Part shown: positions 42,765-51,957 of the stretch, piece by piece
Layout of the letters: each line of letters begins with the position of its first letter
Position numbering within the stretch: the stretch's first letter is position 1
NCBI RefSeq assembly: GCF_010731655.1
Contig: NZ_AP022619.1
Span: 930,001-994,000, forward strand
Direction: 5' to 3'
Source: Mycobacterium paraseoulense
GTDB lineage: Bacteria > Actinomycetota > Actinomycetes > Mycobacteriales > Mycobacteriaceae
DNA: 64,000 bases
Position numbers and translations under genes: made by a program
Notes under the pieces: generated by a model
What the model was told of the DNA's origin: nothing
Databases searched by the model: none
What the model saw: only the letters and a program-made list of their open reading frames with translations

Positions 42765-45302
42765 ATGGAGGCTCGTCAGGTAGCGGTCCGGTATTCGGAC
42801 GGAACGTCTAAGACGATGCCGGTGCAGCCAGACCAGTCGATCCTGGAGGCCGCCGAGGAACACGGCGTCGCCATCGTCAGCGAATGCCAAAGCGGCATCT
42901 GCGGCACCTGTGTCGCCACCTGCGCGTCCGGAGAGTACGAGATGGGGCGCACCGAGGGTCTGTCCGAGGTCGAGCGCGACGCGCGAAAGATCCTGACGTG
43001 CCAGACGTTCGCGAAATCGGATTGCCTCATCGAGCTTCAATACCCCGCCGACGACAATGCGGCGCGGCTGGTCACCGGGCACGGAGTGGTGACCGCGGTG
43101 GATCGGGTGTCGTCGACCACCGCGATTCTGCGAGTGGATGTTTCGGCCATGTCCGACCCCGTCGTCTACCAGGCCGGACAGTTCGCGCAGTTGCAGGTGC
43201 CCGGTACCGACGCCTGGCGCAACTACTCCTACGCGCATCCCGCCGACGGCCGGGACGAACTGGAGTTCATCATCAGGTTGCTGCCCCGCGGCGTGATGTC
43301 GGACTATCTGCGCGATCTCGCAAAGCCCGGTGACCGCATTGCGTTGCGGTGCAGCAAGGGCGGCTTCTACCTGCGCCCGGTTGTGCGACCGGTGGTCCTG
43401 GTGGCCGGCGGCACCGGTCTGTCGGCGATCTTGGCGATGGCCGAGAGCCTGGAAGCCGATGTCGCACAGCCGGTCCAGCTGCTGTACGGGGTGACCGCCG
43501 TCGATGATCTGTGCAAGCTGGACGAACTCAGGGCGCTGGCACGGCGAGTCCCGAACCTGCGGGTACACCTGATCGTCTCGCGTCCGGACGCGAACTGGGA
43601 CGGGCCGGTCGGACTTGTCACAGATCTGCTGAACGAAGACATGCTCGGCGCCGGCGACGCCGACGTCTATCTGTGCGGTCCGGCCGCGATGGTGGAAGCC
43701 ACCCGCAACTGGCTGGCCCGCAACGGCATTCATCGTATCGGCCTGTACTACGAGAAGTTCGTGCCAAGCGGTACGGTGCGTCGCCGTACGCCGCCGCGAG
43801 TGGAGTACGCGGACCTGGATCTGGCCGGCGTGCGCCGCAGCGGCCGCGGTACGGCCGTGGTCATCGGCGGCAGTATCGCCGGAATCGCCGCGGCCAAGGT
43901 ATGCAGCGAGTCCTTTGAGCGGGTGATCGTGCTGGAGAAGGACAGCCCCCATTCTCGCCGCGAGGGCAGACCGGGCGCGGCGCAGGGCTGGCATCTGCAT
44001 CATCTGCTTACCGCGGGACAGATCGAGCTGGAGCGCATCTTCCCCGGCATCGTAGACGACATGGTGCGCGAGGGGGCGTTCAAGGTCGACATGGCCGCCC
44101 AGTACCGCATCCGCCTAGGCGGCACCTGGAAGAAGCCCGGTACCAGTGACATTCAAATCGTCTGCGCCGGAAGGCCGCTGCTCGAGTGGTGCGTGCGACG
44201 ACGGCTGGACGACGAACCGCGCATCAGCTACCGCTACGAGTCCGAGGTGGCCGACCTCGTCTATGACCGCGACACCAACACCGTTGTGGGCGTCGCCGTA
44301 GACCGTGACGGTCAATTGGAGGCCGTACCCGCCGAATTCGTTGTCGACGCCTCGGGAAAGAACACCCGTGTACCGGAGTTCCTGGAACGCATCGGAATCG
44401 GAGCACCCGAGGTCGAACAGGACATCATCAACTGCTTTTACTCCACCATGCAGCACCGCGTCCCGCCCGAACGGCAGTGGAAGGACAAGGTGATGGTGAT
44501 CTGCTACGCCTACCGGCCGTACGAGGACACCTACGCCGCGCAGTACTACACCGATAACTCGCGCACCATCCTGTCCACCTCCCTGGTCGCCTACAACTGC
44601 TACTCGCCACCGCGTACCGCGCGCGAGTTCCGCGAATTCGCCGATCTCATGCCCTCATCCGTGGTCGGGGAGAACATCGACGGGCTGGAGCCGGCGTCAC
44701 CGATCTACAACTTCCGTTATCCCAACATGCTTCGGCTGCGCTACGAGAAGAAGCGCAACCTCCCACGCGCACTGCTGGCCGTCGGCGACGCGTATACCAG
44801 CGCCGATCCTGTGTCCGGACTGGGGATGAGTTTGGCCCTCAAGGAAGTTCGCGAATTGGGCCTCATGCTGGCGAAGTACGGTCCCGGACATCGCGATCTA
44901 CCGCGCCGCTACTACCGCAAGATCAGCCGCCTGGCCGATACGGCCTGGTTCGTGATCCGTGAGCAAAACTTGCGCTTCGACTGGATCAAGGACGTGGATT
45001 CCAAGCGCCCGTTCTATTTCCGCGCCCTGACCTGGTACATGGACCGCGTCATCGAGTTGGTCCACGACGACCTGGACACCTACCGCGAGTTTCTGGCGGT
45101 CGTCCACCTGGTCAAGCCGCCGTCGGCGCTGATGAGGCCGAAGGTTGCCGGACGGGTGATCGGCAAGTGGGCGCGCACCAGGGTATCTGGGCGCAAGACG
45201 CTCATCGCCCGCAACTACGAGAATCGCGAAGTACCCTCTGCCGACCATCTTGTCCAAACCGAAAAGATTCCGGTCGGTTTGGCGGGAACCCATATCCTCT
45301 AG
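42765..45302 (+). CDS. melG: ferredoxin-reductase-FAD hydroxylase fusion, MelG
   Basis: An 845-residue three-part protein. Residues about 1-90 are a plant-type [2Fe-2S] ferredoxin with C41-x4-C46-x2-C49 and C79. Residues about 100-345 form an FNR-like reductase (AWRNYSYAHP for FAD, VLVAGGTGLSA for NAD(P)H, VYLCGPAAM). From about 365, AVVIGGSIAGIAAAKV opens a large FAD-dependent hydroxylase-like domain, with a second FAD motif in AVGDAYTSADPVSGLGMSLA. The design suggests NAD(P)H electrons passing through flavin and iron-sulfur centres to an oxygenase partner or to its own third domain. Counterpart of Rv1937. Confidence 0.9.
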   Translation: MEARQVAVRYSDGTSKTMPVQPDQSILEAAEEHGVAIVSECQSGICGTCVATCASGEYEMGRTEGLSEVERDARKILTCQTFAKSDCLIELQYPADDNAARLVTGHGVVTAVDRVSSTTAILRVDVSAMSDPVVYQAGQFAQLQVPGTDAWRNYSYAHPADGRDELEFIIRLLPRGVMSDYLRDLAKPGDRIALRCSKGGFYLRPVVRPVVLVAGGTGLSAILAMAESLEADVAQPVQLLYGVTAVDDLCKLDELRALARRVPNLRVHLIVSRPDANWDGPVGLVTDLLNEDMLGAGDADVYLCGPAAMVEATRNWLARNGIHRIGLYYEKFVPSGTVRRRTPPRVEYADLDLAGVRRSGRGTAVVIGGSIAGIAAAKVCSESFERVIVLEKDSPHSRREGRPGAAQGWHLHHLLTAGQIELERIFPGIVDDMVREGAFKVDMAAQYRIRLGGTWKKPGTSDIQIVCAGRPLLEWCVRRRLDDEPRISYRYESEVADLVYDRDTNTVVGVAVDRDGQLEAVPAEFVVDASGKNTRVPEFLERIGIGAPEVEQDIINCFYSTMQHRVPPERQWKDKVMVICYAYRPYEDTYAAQYYTDNSRTILSTSLVAYNCYSPPRTAREFREFADLMPSSVVGENIDGLEPASPIYNFRYPNMLRLRYEKKRNLPRALLAVGDAYTSADPVSGLGMSLALKEVRELGLMLAKYGPGHRDLPRRYYRKISRLADTAWFVIREQNLRFDWIKDVDSKRPFYFRALTWYMDRVIELVHDDLDTYREFLAVVHLVKPPSALMRPKVAGRVIGKWARTRVSGRKTLIARNYENREVPSADHLVQTEKIPVGLAGTHIL

Positions 45303-45315
45303 GAGAGCGGTTGAG

Positions 45316-46371
45316 ATGCCACAGACTCATCGGATGCTGAACTGCCGGGGCACTCGGATCCACGCCGTCGAGGATGGCGAGGGACCGTTGGTGGTGTTGA
45401 TCCACGGGTTTCCGGAGTCCTGGTACTCGTGGCGTCACCAAATTCCCGCGCTGGCCGCCGCCGGCTACCGCGTGGTGGCCATAGACCAGCGCGGCTACGG
45501 GCGGTCGTCCAAGTACCGGGTGCAGTCGGCCTACCGGATCAGGGAAATGGTCGGCGACGTCCTCGGAGTCATCGACGCCTACGGCGAGAAGACGGCCGTC
45601 GTCGTCGGCCACGACTGGGGCGCGCCAGTGGCCTGGACCTTCGCGTGGCTGCACCCGGACAGGTGCGCGGGCGTGGTGGGCGTCAGCGTGCCCTTCGCCG
45701 GCCGCGGTGTGATCGCGCTGCCGGGCAGTCCCTTCGGCGAGCGCCGTCCCAACGACTATCACCGGGAAATCGCCGGCGAAGGCAAGGTTTGGTACCAGGA
45801 TTACTTCGCCGCGCAGGACGAAATCATCGCCGAGATCGAGGAGGACCTGCGCGGCTGGCTGCTGGGTCTGACGTACACGGTTTCCGGGGAAGGCATGATC
45901 GCGGCTACCAACGCGGCCGAGGCGGCGGGTGTCGATCTGGCATCCCTGGACCCGCTCGATGTGATCCGTGCGGGTCCGTTGTGCATGCCCGAGGGAGCAA
46001 GGCTCAAGGACGCTTTCGCCTATCCGGAGACGATGCCGGACTGGTTCACCGAAGCCGATCTCGGTTTCTATACCGGCGAATTCGAGCGCTCTGGCTTCGG
46101 AGGACCGCTGAGCTTCTATCACAACATCGACAATGACTGGCAGGACCTGGCCGACCAGGCCGGCAGGCCGCTCACCCCGCCCGCACTGTTCATCGGCGGA
46201 CAGTACGACGTCGGCACCGCCTGGGGAGCCGAAGCCATCGAGCGCGCGGGCGAAGTGATGCCGAACTACTGTGGCACTCACCTGGTTTCCGATGTCGGTC
46301 ACTGGATCCAGCAGGAAGAACCGAAGGAAACCAACCGGCTGGTGCTCGATTTCTTGCACGGGCTGCGTTAG
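45316..46371 (+). CDS. ephB: epoxide hydrolase EphB/MelH
   Basis: A 351-residue alpha/beta-hydrolase-fold epoxide hydrolase. The oxyanion motif is H30-G-F-P; the nucleophile Asp100 is in VVGHDWGAPVAW; the base is His329 in DVGHWIQ; and cap-domain Tyr residues (WYQDYFA region and later FYHN) would protonate the epoxide. It opens epoxides to vicinal diols. Start ATG 45316 after AGGAGAG. Counterpart of Rv1938 (EphB, also called MelH). It follows MelG by 13 bases in the mel2 operon and has a close paralogue at 48821-49864. Confidence 0.92.
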   Translation: MPQTHRMLNCRGTRIHAVEDGEGPLVVLIHGFPESWYSWRHQIPALAAAGYRVVAIDQRGYGRSSKYRVQSAYRIREMVGDVLGVIDAYGEKTAVVVGHDWGAPVAWTFAWLHPDRCAGVVGVSVPFAGRGVIALPGSPFGERRPNDYHREIAGEGKVWYQDYFAAQDEIIAEIEEDLRGWLLGLTYTVSGEGMIAATNAAEAAGVDLASLDPLDVIRAGPLCMPEGARLKDAFAYPETMPDWFTEADLGFYTGEFERSGFGGPLSFYHNIDNDWQDLADQAGRPLTPPALFIGGQYDVGTAWGAEAIERAGEVMPNYCGTHLVSDVGHWIQQEEPKETNRLVLDFLHGLR

Positions 46372-46390
46372 CGGGTAGGTCGCGAACGGT

Positions 46391-46909
46391 ATGGAACTAG
46401 TCACCTCGCAATGCGTCGACGACACCGAATTGCGCCGGGTGTTCGGCTGTTTCCCGTCCGGGGTCATAGCCGTTTGCGCGATGGTCGACGGCGAACCGGT
46501 CGGGATGGCCGCAAGCTCGTTCACCACGGTCTCGCTCACGCCGCCGCTGGTGTCGATCTGCATCCAGAACAGCTCGGCGACCTGGCCGACGCTGAGGGGC
46601 CGCGCCGCGCTCGGGGTGAGCGTGCTGGCCGAGGACCACACCGGGGCATGCCGGAGTCTCTCGCGCAAGGACGGCGACCGCTTCGCTGGAGTGAGCTGGA
46701 TTCAGCGGTCCAGTGGGAGCGTCTTCGTCCACGGCGCCAGCGCGTGGCTGGATTGCCGCCTGCACGCCGAGGTCCCGGCGGGCGACCACACCATCGTCCT
46801 GTTGGAGATCTGCGCGTTGCGCGCGGACCCCGACACACCGCCACTTGTATTCCACGGCAGTCGGTTCCATCGCCTCGCGGCGGTGGCGGCAACGAAGGAG
46901 CAGACATGA
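46391..46909 (+). CDS. melI: flavin reductase-like protein, MelI
   Basis: A 172-residue split-barrel FMN-binding protein of the flavin-reductase family: LRRVFGCFPSGVIAVCAMVDGEPVGMAASSFTTVSL, in two parts, then PPLVSICIQNSSATWPTL, and FHGSRFHRL at the end. It would use NAD(P)H to supply reduced flavin to MelF, as in two-component monooxygenases. The stop overlaps the next ATG (ATGA). Length matches Rv1939. Confidence 0.87.
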   Translation: MELVTSQCVDDTELRRVFGCFPSGVIAVCAMVDGEPVGMAASSFTTVSLTPPLVSICIQNSSATWPTLRGRAALGVSVLAEDHTGACRSLSRKDGDRFAGVSWIQRSSGSVFVHGASAWLDCRLHAEVPAGDHTIVLLEICALRADPDTPPLVFHGSRFHRLAAVAATKEQT

Positions 46910-47997
46910 AAACCACCGACGTCCGGGTGCGGCGCGCGATCGCGGCGGTGGCGGCAGGCCACCCGGTCGTGCTCACCGACGACACCGCGCCCGACACCGA
47001 CGGCCATCTGGTCTTCGCCGCCGACGGGGCCACCCCGAAGTTGCTCGCGTTCACCATCCGACACACCTCGGGTTATGTCCGTGTCGCGTTGCCGGGCGAC
47101 GAGTGCGAGCGGCTGAACCTACCGCCGATGTGCCACACCAACGGCGCCGAGTTCGGTACCGCCGCGCATCGCGTGTCCGTCGACTACCACGGGCCGGGCA
47201 CGGGGATCTCAGCGACCGACCGCGCCCGGACAATCGCGGCACTCGCGTCGGCGGATTCCGCGGCTTCGGATTTCCTTCGTCCGGGACATGTGGTTCCCGC
47301 GCATGCTCGATCCGGGGGAGTGTTAGAGCGGCAGGGGCCGATCGAGGCGGCGATCGACTTGGTTCGCCTCGCGGGGCGGCGACCTGCGGCGGCACTGTGC
47401 GAGATCGTGTCCCTCGACCGTCCCACCGCAATGGCGCGCCGCCGGGAGTTGTTCGAGTTCGCCGTCGCACACGCGCTGCCCATCGTTTCGATCGGTGAAC
47501 TTGTCGCGTATCGGCGGCGGACCGAGCCCCAGGTAGTCCGTCTTGCAGAGACGATCCTGCCGCTAAGCGGCGGCGATTCCCGGGTGATCGGTTTCCGCGA
47601 CGTACGTGCGGCCGGCCCCGGCGGCGAGCACTTGGCCGTCATCATCGGCACGGTCGGCCCCGGTATGCCCGTGCCCTTGCACGTCCACGTCGAGTGCCTC
47701 ACCGGCGACGTGTTCGGCTCTGCGGCCTGCCGCTGCGGCGGGGAACTCGACAGCGCGCTGAGCACGATGGCGGCGCAGGGCGGTGGCGTGATCGTCTACC
47801 TGCGCCCCGCCGGCTCGCTGCGCGCATGTGGTCTCCCGGAAAGCGACTCCCCGGCAACGGATCTCACCTCGGAGACCGTCGCGTGGATATTGCGTGATCT
47901 GGGCGTGTACACCATCCGGCTGTCAGAGGAAACGCCGGGCTTCGGCATGGTGATGTTCGGGGGGATACGCGAATACGGTCTGCGCGCGGCAGGTTGA
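46906..47997 (+). CDS. ribA1: RibBA-like protein with eroded active sites, MelJ
   Basis: A 363-residue homologue of bifunctional RibBA. The N-terminal half matches DHBP synthase in layout, but the acidic DDEDRENEGD-type motif is replaced by TDDTAPDTDGH, and the metal-binding His of GGHTEA is Pro in RQGPIEAAIDL. The C-terminal half keeps the GTP-cyclohydrolase-II zinc ligands (ECLTGDVFGSAACRC) but replaces the catalytic HRQEGR-IGL stretch with LRPAGSLRACGL and is short. Both classical activities are therefore doubtful. It may bind a flavin precursor or have a new role in the mel2 pathway. Counterpart of Rv1940 (annotated RibA1). Confidence 0.87.
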   Translation: MKTTDVRVRRAIAAVAAGHPVVLTDDTAPDTDGHLVFAADGATPKLLAFTIRHTSGYVRVALPGDECERLNLPPMCHTNGAEFGTAAHRVSVDYHGPGTGISATDRARTIAALASADSAASDFLRPGHVVPAHARSGGVLERQGPIEAAIDLVRLAGRRPAAALCEIVSLDRPTAMARRRELFEFAVAHALPIVSIGELVAYRRRTEPQVVRLAETILPLSGGDSRVIGFRDVRAAGPGGEHLAVIIGTVGPGMPVPLHVHVECLTGDVFGSAACRCGGELDSALSTMAAQGGGVIVYLRPAGSLRACGLPESDSPATDLTSETVAWILRDLGVYTIRLSEETPGFGMVMFGGIREYGLRAAG

Positions 47998-48034
47998 GAA
48001 ATAGCATGACCCAACATGATGGCGAGGTGAGTCG

Positions 48035-48805
48035 ATGACCCATCGAGACCTGGCCGACAAGGCGGCGATCGTGACCGGCGCCGGGGCCGGGATCGGGCTG
48101 GCGATCGCGGAAAGACTCGCCACCGAGGGCTGTCGGGTGCTCTGCGCGGACATTGACGGTGGCGCCGCCGACGCCGCCGCGGCGAAAATCGGTGGCGGCG
48201 CGGTCGGCCACCGGGTCGACGTGGGCGACGAGCAGCAGGTTATCGGCATGGTCGAGGCATGCGTCAACGCATTCGGCGGCGTAGACAAGCTTGTTGCCAA
48301 CGCGGGCATCGTCCATTTCGCCCCGCTCACCGACACCGCGGCATCGGATTTCGACCGCGTGATCGGGGTCAACCTGCGCGGTGCATGGCTGTGCACCAAA
48401 CATGCGGCGCCCAAGATGATCGAGCGGGGTGGGGGAGCCATCGTCAACATGTCATCGTTGGCCGGCCTCGTTGGGGCTGGCGGCACCGCAGCCTATGGAA
48501 TGTCCAAGGCGGGTGTCATCCACCTCAGCCGGGTCACCGCCGCCGAGCTGCGGTCAGCAGGCGTGCGATCCAACGCGGTGTTGCCCGCCTTCGTCGACAC
48601 GCCGATGCAACAGACCGCGATGACGGTGTTCGACCAGGCGCTCGGGGAGGGGGGTGCGAACACCATGATCGATCGACTGCAAGGCCGCATGGCCGGACCG
48701 GCGGAGATCGCGAGCGTGGTGGCATTCCTGCTGTCAGACGACGCCTCGATGGTCAACGGAACCGCGCAGCTCGTCGACGGCGGGACCGTCGCCGCTCTCT
48801 GGTGA
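48035..48805 (+). CDS. melK: short-chain dehydrogenase, MelK
   Basis: A 256-residue SDR, the same length as M. tuberculosis Rv1941. Cofactor motif VTGAGAGIGLAIAERL, NAGIV, catalytic Ser in MSSLAGLVG, and YxxxK in AAYGMSKAGVIHL; the ending NGTAQLVDGGTVAALW is typical. Likely oxidises an alcohol, for example the diol or alcohol produced earlier in the mel2 pathway (inference). It follows melJ by 37 bases and is the last gene of the rightward mel2 operon; the next gene runs the other way, 15 bases between stops. Confidence 0.88.
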   Translation: MTHRDLADKAAIVTGAGAGIGLAIAERLATEGCRVLCADIDGGAADAAAAKIGGGAVGHRVDVGDEQQVIGMVEACVNAFGGVDKLVANAGIVHFAPLTDTAASDFDRVIGVNLRGAWLCTKHAAPKMIERGGGAIVNMSSLAGLVGAGGTAAYGMSKAGVIHLSRVTAAELRSAGVRSNAVLPAFVDTPMQQTAMTVFDQALGEGGANTMIDRLQGRMAGPAEIASVVAFLLSDDASMVNGTAQLVDGGTVAALW

Positions 48806-48820
48806 GCCACTGCGGGCTCG

Positions 48821-49864
48821 TCACCGCAACTGGCCCAGGAAGTCCAGCAGCAGCCGGTTGGTCTCGGCGGGGTTCTCCTGCTGGATCCAGTGGCCCGCAC
48901 CGGGAATGATGTGACTTCCCCGGTAATCAGCCATCTTCTCGTCGGCGCGTGCGATCGCCTCGGCGCCCCAGATCGTCGCCACGTCGTACTCGCCGCCGAT
49001 GAACATCGCCGGCGGCGTCAGCTTCTGATGCTCGACGTCTGCAAGCACCTCCCAGCCGGCATCGACGTTGTGGTAGAACGCCAGACCGCCGGAAAAGCCC
49101 GCGCGTTCGAACTCGTTGACGTAGAAGTCCAGATCGTTTTCGGTGAACCACTCGGGCATGGCATCCGGCCAGACGAATGCATCGTCAAGCCTGGCTCCGT
49201 CCGCCATGCACAACGGCCCAAAGCGCAGTGCCTCGATCGGATCCGTCGGCAGGGGGCCGGCGGCCAGCGCGGCGGCCGCCGCCTGGCCCGACACCGTATA
49301 CGTCAGTCCGAGGAACCACTTTCGAAGGTCTTCTTCGATCTCGTTGATGATCCCGTCCTGTTCGGAGAAGTAATCTTGGTAGAACGTCCTGCCCGGGCCG
49401 GCGAGTTCGATGTGGTAGTCACGCGGACGCATCTCGCCGAAAGGGCAACCGGGCAATCCGATCAGCCCGCGTCCCGCGAACGGAACGCTGAGCCCGACCA
49501 CCCCTCGGCACCGCTGCGGGTGCAGCCAGGCGAATGTCCATCCAACCGGGGCGCCCCAGTCGTGCCCGACCACGACGGCCTGTTCCTCGCCGTACGCATC
49601 GATCAACGCTTCGACGTCGGCAACGACTTCGTCGATGCGGTATGCGCTGTTGACCCTGAACTTCGACGACCTTCCGAATCCCCGCTGGTCGATCGCGACC
49701 GCCTTATAGCCCGCGTTCGCCAGCGCCGGAATCTGATGACGCCAGGAATACCAGGACTCCGGAAACCCGTGCAGGAGAATGACCAATGGTCCCGATCCCT
49801 GCTCGACGACATGGATGCGCGCGCCGCCGCAATCGACGTTCTTGTGAATCATTGTCACGCTCAT
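48821..49864 (-). CDS. second EphB-type epoxide hydrolase
   Basis: A 347-residue alpha/beta-hydrolase epoxide hydrolase strongly similar to EphB at 45316: shared blocks include HGFPESWYSWRHQIPALA, GHDWGAPV-WTFAWLHP, VVG-SVPFAGRG and GHWIQQE-P-ETNRL-LDFL. The nucleophile is Asp102 in VVGHDWGAP, with H32-G-F-P as oxyanion hole. It is a duplication next to the operon but in the opposite orientation. ATG 49864 chosen; the upstream frame adds 36 residues of poor quality. I do not recall a counterpart at this place in M. tuberculosis. Probably a different epoxide size or stereochemistry. Confidence 0.88.
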   Translation of the reverse strand: MSVTMIHKNVDCGGARIHVVEQGSGPLVILLHGFPESWYSWRHQIPALANAGYKAVAIDQRGFGRSSKFRVNSAYRIDEVVADVEALIDAYGEEQAVVVGHDWGAPVGWTFAWLHPQRCRGVVGLSVPFAGRGLIGLPGCPFGEMRPRDYHIELAGPGRTFYQDYFSEQDGIINEIEEDLRKWFLGLTYTVSGQAAAAALAAGPLPTDPIEALRFGPLCMADGARLDDAFVWPDAMPEWFTENDLDFYVNEFERAGFSGGLAFYHNVDAGWEVLADVEHQKLTPPAMFIGGEYDVATIWGAEAIARADEKMADYRGSHIIPGAGHWIQQENPAETNRLLLDFLGQLR

Positions 49865-50011
49865 TTCTCTGAGGCGGGGGATGGATTCGGTATCGGTAAT
49901 CGCAAAGGCGTTGCCGTAGAATGTCTTTGCTGATGTTCCCCGATGCAGCTCGGGGAACTCTTCGGTGGGCAAGGTCGGCCAGAGACCCTTCGGTGGCGCG
50001 CTCCGGCATGG

Positions 50012-50773
50012 CTACTGAGCCACCAGTCCGCCGTCGACGAGCAGCGAATGCCCGGTCACGAAGCTCGACTCGTCCGAGCCCAGCCACAGTGCGGAACGGG
50101 CCACTTCTTCGGATGTCGCAATGCGGCCGAGCGGAGTCTGCCGCCCCAGCGATTCACGGAGCGCCGGGTTTTCGTTGGTGATCGTATCGAGCATCGGTGT
50201 GTCGACCAGGTGCGGGCACAGGGCGTTGACCCTGATGCCATCGGGTGCGACGTTCATGGCGGTCGACTTAACCAGGCCCACGACCGCATGCTTGCTCGCG
50301 ACGTACGCGGGTAGCCCGGCGGGTCCGATCACCCCGGCCGCCGACGCCGTGGCGACGATGACGCCGCGCCGTCGCTCGATCATTCGCGGCAAGACCGCCC
50401 GGATGGTTCTCCAGGTGCCGGTGATGTTGATATCGAGGATCTTGGTGAACTCGTCTTCGGAATAGGTCCACACGTCTCCGAGGGTCCCGAGGACACCGGC
50501 GTTGGCGAACGCGACGTCGATCGCCCCGAGCAAGTCGGATCCGCGATTGACGAGTTTCTCGACCTCGGCAGTGTTCGAGACGTCGCATCGTGCGTGATAG
50601 GCCGCTGCCCCTTCGGACCTCAACTCGGCGGCCGTGTCGGCCAGCCGATCGTGCCGAATGTCGCCGAGGATCAGCCGGGCGCCTTCGCGGGCAGCGGCGC
50701 AGGCGATGGCGCGGCCGATGCCGGAGGCCGCCCCGGTCACCAACACCGTCTTGCCGAGATATCGCTCGTTCAC
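50012..50773 (-). CDS. short-chain dehydrogenase/reductase
   Basis: A 253-residue SDR. Cofactor motif VTGAASGIGRAIACAA, then a loop typical of NAD use (LILGDIRHD), NAGVLG, the catalytic Ser block ATASAAGVIG, and YxxxK in AYVASKHAVVGL. I placed the start at GTG 50773, preceded by CAGGACGG; an ATG at 50854 would add 27 residues and run into a possible operator half-site. It follows the second epoxide hydrolase gene in the opposite-strand block and probably acts on its diol product (inference). Confidence 0.83.
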   Translation of the reverse strand: MNERYLGKTVLVTGAASGIGRAIACAAAREGARLILGDIRHDRLADTAAELRSEGAAAYHARCDVSNTAEVEKLVNRGSDLLGAIDVAFANAGVLGTLGDVWTYSEDEFTKILDINITGTWRTIRAVLPRMIERRRGVIVATASAAGVIGPAGLPAYVASKHAVVGLVKSTAMNVAPDGIRVNALCPHLVDTPMLDTITNENPALRESLGRQTPLGRIATSEEVARSALWLGSDESSFVTGHSLLVDGGLVAQ

Positions 50774-50967
50774 GATCGCCGTCCTGGTCGATAATCTTGA
50801 AACAGCCTCTCTGACAATATCTTTGAGTGGATGTCGGTGTATATGTGATAGCAAGGACGTACAACATCATGCGCAAGTAAATCCCACGCCGGCCGAAGGT
50901 CAGCCTAAGATCGCGAATACCTTGCGATTCCCGGTAAGACCTGGTTCGGCGGATCTACACTCTGTAC
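50774..50967. promoter_or_regulatory. SDR/AraC divergent region with a degenerate Mce3R-like site
   Basis: A 194-base intergenic region. At 50846-50859 the sequence TGATAGCAAGGACG resembles the reverse of the shared core (TACTAGCAAGATAC), and CATCATGCGCAAG at 50865-50877 resembles CATCATTGCGCGCAAG next to the mel2 core. The distal GCGTAT element is not recognisable at the expected distance. It may be a weaker Mce3R site or a relic. Control by the adjacent AraC protein is also likely. Confidence 0.35.
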
Positions 50968-51885
50968 ATGACGGAGCAGTTCGGTGCTGCGGCGGCGCCC
51001 AAGGGACTAAAGAACGTGGATGCCACGGGGGTCGATCGCCGGGTTCCTGCCAAGTGCGTGCTGGCCACCCGCGACGGCGAGCTGCCGGGGGCGGACTTGC
51101 GTGTCTACCAATTTCATTCGCTTCAGACCCAGGTTCCCCCGTTGCGAGATGTCGCGGTCATAGCCTGGCACACCCACGCACAGATCGCGCTGCGATGCGG
51201 CACCATTCGCAGCAGGACACAGATGACCCCCGGGGACTTCTCCATCCTCCGGCCCGGCTATGAGTCGGCCTGGCAATGGAGCAGGTCGTTCCAGGCGACC
51301 GTGCTGTATCTCCACGAGCGCCGGCTGACCGAGTTCGCCGCGGAGGTCTTCGACCACCACGTCGACAGGGTTGCGATTCGCGAAACGTTCCAGGTCCAGG
51401 ACCCGGTCATCCAACACGGAATCGCGACGCTGGCAGCGGAGCTGCGCCAAGACGCCTTCGGAGGTGCGCTCTACAGGGAGGCGCTGCTGACGCAGCTGTG
51501 CGTGCACATGCTCCGATACCACGCCGAAACACGGCTGCGGGCACCCAGATGCCCCGGAGCGTTGAGCGCAGTACAGGCTCGCCAAGTCGCCGAGTATATC
51601 GACGGCAATCTCGCGGCGGACCTGTCCTTGCACTCACTCGCCCGAATCGCGGGAATGAGCGTGTACCACTTCGCACGGCTATTCAAGAAACGCTTCGGTG
51701 TTCCACCGCATGCATACGTTCGGCAGCGGCGCCTCGAGCGGGCGCATCAGCTCATCCTGCACAGTGACATGGCGCTCAAGGAAGTCGTTGGTGCGACCGG
51801 CTTCTGCGACCAGAGCCACATGACCAAGTCGTTGAAGCGCGCATTCGACATGACACCCGCGGAGCTGCGCAACGTTTCCCGCTGA
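50968..51885 (+). CDS. AraC/XylS-family transcriptional regulator
   Basis: A 305-residue regulator. The N-terminal about 190 residues are a ligand-sensing domain with a cupin-like start (AWHTHAQIALRCG). The C-terminal domain has two helix-turn-helices: DLSLHSLARIAGMSVYHFARLFKKRFG split over HTH1, and LKEVVGATGFCDQSHMTKSLKRAFD over HTH2, followed by TPAELR. It is divergent from the SDR gene and 72 bases upstream of a flavin hydroxylase gene, which are its likely targets. Effector unknown. Confidence 0.87.
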   Translation: MTEQFGAAAAPKGLKNVDATGVDRRVPAKCVLATRDGELPGADLRVYQFHSLQTQVPPLRDVAVIAWHTHAQIALRCGTIRSRTQMTPGDFSILRPGYESAWQWSRSFQATVLYLHERRLTEFAAEVFDHHVDRVAIRETFQVQDPVIQHGIATLAAELRQDAFGGALYREALLTQLCVHMLRYHAETRLRAPRCPGALSAVQARQVAEYIDGNLAADLSLHSLARIAGMSVYHFARLFKKRFGVPPHAYVRQRRLERAHQLILHSDMALKEVVGATGFCDQSHMTKSLKRAFDMTPAELRNVSR

Positions 51886-51957
51886 GCGCAAGTCTGTACC
51901 AAGAACGGCGCAAGGTGAGCCAAGACGCCACACCGCCACGGTTCGCACACTTCGATC

